Of a DNA stretch of 64,000 nucleotides, positions 58,501-64,000 are shown one piece after another. The notes under the pieces were generated by a model. It saw only the letters and a program-made list of their open reading frames with translations, had not been told where the DNA came from and searched no databases. Both the position numbers and the translations under genes were made by a program. Where the stretch lies: contig JAHLJT010000631.1 in assembly GCA_031308135.1 (NCBI GenBank), positions 198,131,126 to 198,195,125 on the forward strand, in the 5' to 3' direction. The DNA is from Acheta domesticus. Taxonomy: Eukaryota > Arthropoda > Insecta > Orthoptera > Gryllidae. Within the stretch, counting starts at the first letter, position 1; each line of letters begins with the position of its first letter.

Positions 58501-59642
58501 TTACTGAACAGTTTTGATTGTTCTTATTTTATATATTCGGAATACTGTCACTTTCAGAAATTACTAGGGATTAACAATGTTTATATTGGCAAACTTTGTA
58601 ATGTAACTTTGTAATAATTGGTATCTCATGTAACAAATGCTAACTTCATACTGAGAGGTGAGAATTTTGTTTCTATAAAAAGTATTATATACAATTTGGA
58701 ACAATCAATTTTTAAAGACTGCTGGCATTTATTTTGTCTTCGATTTCTATTGTGAAAAAATCATAAATATTTTTGTCTAGTTTCAGGGAACATGCAATTC
58801 TAATGTCCAACATTGATCTACTATGCAATAACTAAATTTTTATTAGAAAGAAGACATGGAAATTGGAACTAGCCCTCTCATGTGAAAATTTAATTACACT
58901 GTGCTTTTGTTAATAAAACTTTGTGATTTGGGAACACTTATTATAGTTTGGGATTGATGCAAAGAAATGGTCATGATTAATGCATTTATAAAAGCTATTT
59001 CCTCTTGTAATTATTATTTCTTCATAAACAATGTTTACATTGTTTCCTGACTCACTATTTTTGGACAACGAAACTTATTTGATTAGACTAATTTGAAACT
59101 CATTAAACACTGAGAGGCCTGCAAGTACTAATTAGAAGTTCAATAAAATAACATTAATAATGTGCATAAATAAAATGGATTTTCATCTCTTTATCATATT
59201 TCTTATTCTAAAGGAGTAAGCCCTGCATGCAATTTTTGTGTTATACAAGGCTATGGGCAGTTTCCAAAATGTTCTTGTGTGGTTTTTACTACATAAGAAA
59301 ACTTGCATTGTTCTCAGATGCAAAACTAGTATCTTACTTTTCAGTATTTGGCTTCATTGTAATGTTTTATTTTTTGTGGCGCCTAGGGCACTTACTAGCT
59401 AAAACTTGTTGCTGTGAAATGTTCATTTTAAATGTATAAAAAGATAATGTAAATAATTATTTAAAATATAAGGAAGCATTTATAAGTATCCATCAAGTGT
59501 TTTTCTCGTATCAATTTCCCAAATATATCTATTTCAATTGCTTTCACATTTGTTCATATTCCTGTTTGTGATTTTCATGCCTGCAAAACTGTTATCAGTT
59601 TAATGTGATTGAGTTTGTGTGTCTGACCCTTGTTTCAGTGGA

Positions 59643-59766
59643 GTCATTTGCAACTTGGTCTTAAAAGAGATTATGTGACGGTTAAAACTAATAAATTAGT
59701 TTCATGGAATGTAAGAAATTTAAACTTTTATTTAGTGATGGTTGTGTGCCACAAGTTGCAAATGAC
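59643..59766. repeat. 15-bp inverted repeat with 94-nt loop
   Basis: GTCATTTGCAACTTG at 59643-59657 is the exact complement of CAAGTTGCAAATGAC at 59752-59766. It lies in the right third of the 5.7-kb segment. Confidence 0.8.
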
Positions 59767-61289
59767 TTGGTGAAATAAAGGACTGAAGAAATGAATTAAG
59801 AAATACTCTATATTTTTGAGTTGGTTAATTGATTTTACAAATACTGTATTGAGTTTTGCTTAATTTTTTTTGTGTTGGTTAGCGGTCTTGAGTGTTTACT
59901 TGTTGCTATTAAATGTTAAGAGTGAAAATATTTGGCAAAATATTATGAATGAAATTATTTCAGAATTAATTTTTATATATCTAATTCTATTCAGCAAGTA
60001 CTTTTAGTGTCAAATTTGCAAAAATCTTTGTTAAAAAAATTCTTCAAATTGACTTCTTACTTCTTTTTCAGTTGAATTTTTAAAATGTAACAATTTTTAG
60101 AATCATGTTTATATAAAATTTGATTCCAGACATTGTTACATAATTTTACAAAATTATACAAAATTTAATTCATTTATCCAATTAATTTACACTGAATTTA
60201 ATTGAAAATTTGAATTTTGACATTGTCTCTACTTGTGGTTTTGAATTGTCTTGCATACGCACAAATTTATGCAATTCTGAAAAATTTTATAATTTCTTAA
60301 CTACATAACCAACAATTTAATGCTACAGGTACGAGTACAAAAGAAGGTAAACATACATGCAAACAAGGGTTGATGCAAAATTTTCCATTTTTCGTGTAAA
60401 CATTTATCTAGGAACTAGCACTAAATTTTGGTTTGTTCAACCACCCACCGAAGTTCCGAGACAGTCAACCACGCACTGCAAACATTTTGTGGTTCAAGAC
60501 TCTACGTCGGCAAGGGAATCACAAGACCCAGCGGTGGTTGAGGGCACCACGGAGGTTCACACATGGCGCCGAGGTTGCGTCAACCACACAAATAGCTGGG
60601 CCATATTTTACTATTAAATTTGGTTGGGAGAACCGAATTTTAATGTGCGGCAAGCAATCCTTTTTTTCAGTGCATCTTGTTTGAAGACTTATTTTTTGGG
60701 AACATATTTCATTAAGAACAAAAATTGTATCTTCATAATTGCAGTTATAAAAATTTTGATTTTTTTCAATTTTCGAAAAATCAGAGTTTTCAACGAACAT
60801 AAGGCCTACTCCATTCTGTTAAATGACCTTGAGACTATCCACAAACAAAATTTAGACATTTGGCGCCGTTTTTTTCAAAATTTTGAAAATGTCCCAAGGG
60901 CTGCACGTAAAGTACCCGACAAAAGCAAAATATTGGATTCAAAGTCAAGGGGAAGCAAGAATATTTAAATCGATCGGGGAATATCAATTTTGGAGAAAAT
61001 CGGTTGAACGGTTTTGTCGCTAGCGTTGTTCACAGACGGACGGACAGACGTTTTGCACTTAATTGGTTTTTCGGTATCAAGGACCCACAAAATAGGGATT
61101 ATGGCAGCACCACGTGTTAGGAGATTTTTGTCTTAATTTAGTAACTGGATTTATCCACTTTTTCGTTACCAGGGCCCTGTAATTATGAGTTTTTCTGCCG
61201 AAAACCCGCCGTTTTTTCGCGCAGCATTACATAACTTTCTCATACTATAATTACGTACGTACGTATAGTATACGGGAAAGTAAAAATAG

Positions 61290-62143
61290 CAAAAACACGA
61301 TTTTAAAAAAAACGGCTTCAAATGTTCTCTTTAAAGTTTTCGTAGGGATAGTGCTAAATGCACTCTATAAGATGACATTTTGCTGACGCTATTCTTTTTC
61401 TTTTTCAAAAATTACAAAAATGTAATTTTTTGACTTTTCTCTCACGTCGTTAATAGTTACCTTAGCAGCGATTTGTTCACATTATTGGATTAATGAGTCG
61501 AGTGCCTGTGCTTTAAATGACGTCATATAAAGTTTCTTGGAAACTCGAAACTTTTTTGTGAAAACGAGCTGAAAACTCCGCATTTTCAGAAACGCTTAAA
61601 CGCCATTTTCTCAAACATGGCTCCCAATTTTTTCTTCAAACTTTCATACGAATAATTAGTGAGAACTGCACTGTTTAAGATGATATAAAATTAATTTTGC
61701 TGTATTCCTGTGCTTTTTGTTTTGACATATCTCTCACACCGGTAATATGCACATTTCCAGCAATTTGCATACATTATTGCATTTGTAAGTAAAAGTGCAT
61801 CAAATTACTTCCAATGAAGTTTTTTGAAAACTCAAAAATTTTCTGTGAAAAAGGACTTCAAGTTTCGCATTTACATTAACGCTTATACGATGTTTTCTAA
61901 AGAACGGCTCCAAATGTTTCAAAGAAAATTGCCATTTACGACGAGATTTTACTCTTCTATAATATTATTAAAGTAATATTTCGGTTCTACTATTAGTAAT
62001 CCGAAAAATTGATAATATATTTTAAAAAAGGAACTTGGGGCGGCGATAGATGGTAGCTGGCAAAAGTATGTGGCAAGACCAAAGAAATTAGAAAAATAAC
62101 TTTCACAAGAAAGCCTGTGCCATTCTGTAGCACCACTAGTTTA
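61290..62143 (-). repeat. Family X partial copy, inverted
   Basis: On the minus strand this runs from the family left end (TAAACTAGTGGTGCTACAGA at 62143) through blocks equivalent to 53500-54200, such as TTAACGACGTGAGAGA and TTTACATTTTTGTAATTTTT. It abuts the right end of the preceding plus-strand copy and lacks its own right-end module. Confidence 0.65.
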
Positions 62144-63169
62144 TTTGCTTCTGTTAGATGGCCTTCTAGTATTCTTCTTCTGTTTAGGTCCATTTCCAAC
62201 ATCTTGCAATTTAATTTTTACTTTCTCGTATACTACTACGACTACAGAAACGTTATACAATACTGAGGCAAACGTGCAAAGGCAAACGTGCTCATTTTTC
62301 GACATAAAATATATTGTATGGACAATCTTTGCAACCACGAGCAAATTGTACTTCAAACTGTCAGTGGTAGATGGACATATGATAAACGGATAGTTATCCA
62401 TAGATTTAGCACTTAGAAAAATTTATGTTCGATATTTCTTTTAAAAAATGTTTTTAAAAGACTAAGATGCAAACGTTTGGTACGCCAGGCAAGTTCGCGA
62501 CACTCGTCTCCCGTAGCTCATTCAAAGTTTCTGAGTTTCGAAAAATGAATCCTTTTCCACATAAAAAATGAAAGAATTCTAGAAACTTCTTGACGGCTTC
62601 CGACGCAAACAACACTGTTTTCAAAAGCCAACTGAAGTATCGAGTTGACGAGAAGTAAAGAAGTTCGCAAGGCGTTGCCAAGCAATAATACAGTTCGAAG
62701 CTGAAATTGAGCGAGGACTGAATCAGTAGCGAAGACGATATATGAGCATTTGTCATAAATGCAAGGGGATTATGCTCATTACACTTCATTCCATCAAGTC
62801 GTCTTCCCTCTGCCCGCCTCTAATCCCCCCCTTTGTGAAATAATTTTTCTTATTAGATCCCACTAAATTTGTTATGTGTAGAGCCCGGAAGTTCAGGCAT
62901 TTATTTGACTTAAAATAGGTAGGCAGAAACGTAATTTTTTTTTACTAAAATAGGCATGCAAAAAGGCAGTTATTCTGTTTAAAGTGGGGGTCCAAAAATG
63001 CATGTAAAAAATTAAAAATTACATTTAAAAAGACTTTTTGTCAAAACATGAACAATTAAAATGATTCACATTTTTATTCTAACTCAAAAATTAACATTTG
63101 CACGTACGGGTAAAGCAACAATCTTTTTTTTGTAATCTTGGTTCCACTTGACCACCCAGCGTGATAACA
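62144..63169. other. Unassigned DNA with a family X end and a possible hAT end
   Basis: TTTTTACTTTCTCGTATACTAC at about 62214 resembles an inverted family X right end. At about 62879 TAGAGCCCGGAAGTTCAGGC resembles a hAT terminus; no matching end occurs in the window, so the element may extend past 64000 or be truncated. No gene was found. Confidence 0.4.
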
Positions 63170-63376
63170 TTTTTTTTGTTATTAAGGTCGTATCAACATC
63201 AAGGTCATTAGCGACCACGATTTGGTTTAACGCTATGTAACTTAAGATGACATGATTTGGTGATGAAACGGGTGAAAGGACGAAAACAAATACAACCATG
63301 CCCTAGGCGGGATTCCAACCCGCGATCCTTAGCTCCGAGTTCGCTTCACTGGCTTAGCGATCTCGGCCACCAGGGA
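63170..63376 (-). mobile_element. tRNA-derived SINE family B, copy 2
   Basis: Minus-strand copy of the SINE at 29301-29530. The head TGGTGGCCGAGATCGCTAAG and the B-box-like GGTTGGAATCCCGCC lie at the right. The shared body GGGCATGGTTGTATTTG and TCGTCCTTTCACCCG follows, and the A-rich tail AATAACAAAAAAAATG is at the left. A variable-arm-like extra helix suggests a Leu- or Ser-type tRNA origin, but this is uncertain. Confidence 0.78.
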
Positions 63377-64000
63377 TCCGCAGCTACTATGTTTTACTCG
63401 TGACACTGTCTCTACGAAATGGTAGAATGGGCTGAATGAGATTTACGGACTTCCTTTTCAATCCTGAAAATGGCATCAGAGAAAACAATTATATCTTTCG
63501 TTCTTCGCACTCGTGTAATCGCCAGCACTGAGAAGGATATAGCATAAACAGAGAGCTCAGTTCTAAAAAGGGATTGGAGCCCATACTCAACACTAGGATG
63601 AGATTCCTCGTGAGTGAATAAGGCCTGTCGGCATCAATGAAAAAAATAATCTTGACTGGTGTAATCTTCTTTCGTATTGTACTGGCAGGTATGTTCCAGC
63701 TTGACAGAGATCGATGCCGGGAGAAATAGAGCAAAATAATGAAGAAAAAGGAAAAACTAATGCACATTATCTAAAATAGGCAGAAAGGCAAATTGAAAAT
63801 CTTATAAAACTACAGCAGTACAATTATGTAATTCCCATTGTTAAAAGACAAAATTGTAACAGAAATAAATGGTCATTTTGTTAAACTTTCGAGCTCTAGT
63901 TATGTGAAACTCATGAGTTTGGGTGATAAACTGACATCTTTCTGAAAAGATACGTTGTCCAAACAAAGGCATATTTCAATTTGATCCGTTTTTCATTAAT
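63377..64000. other. No gene recognised
   Basis: The 92-codon minus frame at 63489-63767 is the longest here and is unrecognised. AAAATAGGCAGAAAGGCA near 63774 echoes AAAATAGGTAGGCAGAAACG near 62914, which could mean both lie inside the hAT-like element whose end is at about 62879. Confidence 0.35.

Larger units (their letters stand above)
54986..60672. mobile_element. 5.7-kb segment with CACTGAAAAAAA termini, no transposase
   Basis: The ends read inward as CACTGAAAAAAAAGG and CACTGAAAAAAAGG. Flanking pentamers are CATCA (54981-54985) and CATCT (60673-60677), a four-of-five match. The first 280 and last 280 bases are dense in CAACCA/TGGTTG motifs in both orientations, like transposase-binding subterminal arrays. 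The interior (about 55300-60330) is AT-rich and free of the repeats common elsewhere in the window. No frame over 100 codons occurs and no transposase was recognised, so it would be a non-autonomous element carrying unrelated sequence. Confidence 0.65.
54903..61289 (+). repeat. Family X copy interrupted by a 5.7-kb segment
   Basis: The left part (54903-54985) and the right part (60673-61289) together read as one family X stretch: TTTTTCGAAAAAAATACTTATT, then GAACATC and TTGTTTGAAGACTTATTTTT, as in other copies, where GAACATGACCTTATTTGAAGA follows CGAAAAA. The right part goes through GGACGGACAGACG (61035) to the end module and GTATACGGGAAAGTAAAA. Confidence 0.75.

Overview
The window reads as intergenic DNA from a large, AT-rich, repeat-laden arthropod genome, most likely an insect. 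The evidence is the set of mobile-element families: two Jockey-type non-LTR retrotransposons, a complete Ty3/Gypsy LTR retrotransposon, an RTE-like retrotransposon, a piggyBac-like remnant, a Tc1/mariner-related element, many hAT-like and Harbinger-like non-autonomous DNA transposons, and several tRNA-derived SINE families. No host protein-coding gene could be identified with confidence, and the species cannot be named from the sequence alone.

Layout, 1-17.7 kb: a GC-rich start, an end fragment of the dispersed repeat called family X here, a tRNA-derived SINE (1832-2150), a Harbinger-like MITE (2172-2850) and a hAT MITE (3333-3577). A minus-strand Jockey element (about 3930-9024) follows; its ORF2 is split by a Harbinger-like MITE (5566-6368) that left a TAA target duplication. 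Two opposite copies of a hAT-like MITE (10425-11114 and 13108-13722) come next, one with a 90-codon open frame. A second, 5'-truncated Jockey (14310-about 17230) closes the region.

17.7-27.9 kb: a complete minus-strand Gypsy element (17728-27054) with 1.84-kb LTRs that differ at only about seven positions, a 4-bp target duplication, a primer-binding site, a polypurine tract, gag with one in-frame UAG, a protease and an RT-RNase H-integrase pol. There is no env. A hAT MITE (27092-27868) begins 38 bp past its right LTR.

28-39.5 kb: two SINEs tail to tail, a roughly 300-bp CpG-rich island, another SINE, a 2.4-kb family X copy, and an RTE-like element (34483-39473) with a 13-bp target duplication. 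The RTE is itself split by a decayed piggyBac-like element.

39.5-64 kb: a small hAT MITE, family X copies split by SINEs, a Tc1/mariner-like element with TA duplications (44000-45875), a fold-back element built from ATTAAATTTAATGT palindromes that encloses two tandem tRNA-like units (45960-47331), another hAT MITE (48447-49047) and more family X copies. The most unusual object is a 5.7-kb segment (54986-60672) bounded by CACTGAAAAAAA termini. It is inserted into a family X copy whose halves rejoin across it; it has clustered CAACCA motifs at both ends and no recognisable transposase.

Functionally this is a layered graveyard of transposons, not a set of cooperating genes. Nesting gives relative ages: family X and the Jockey, RTE and SINE copies are old, with MITEs, piggyBac and the 5.7-kb segment later, and the Gypsy element the youngest datable insertion.
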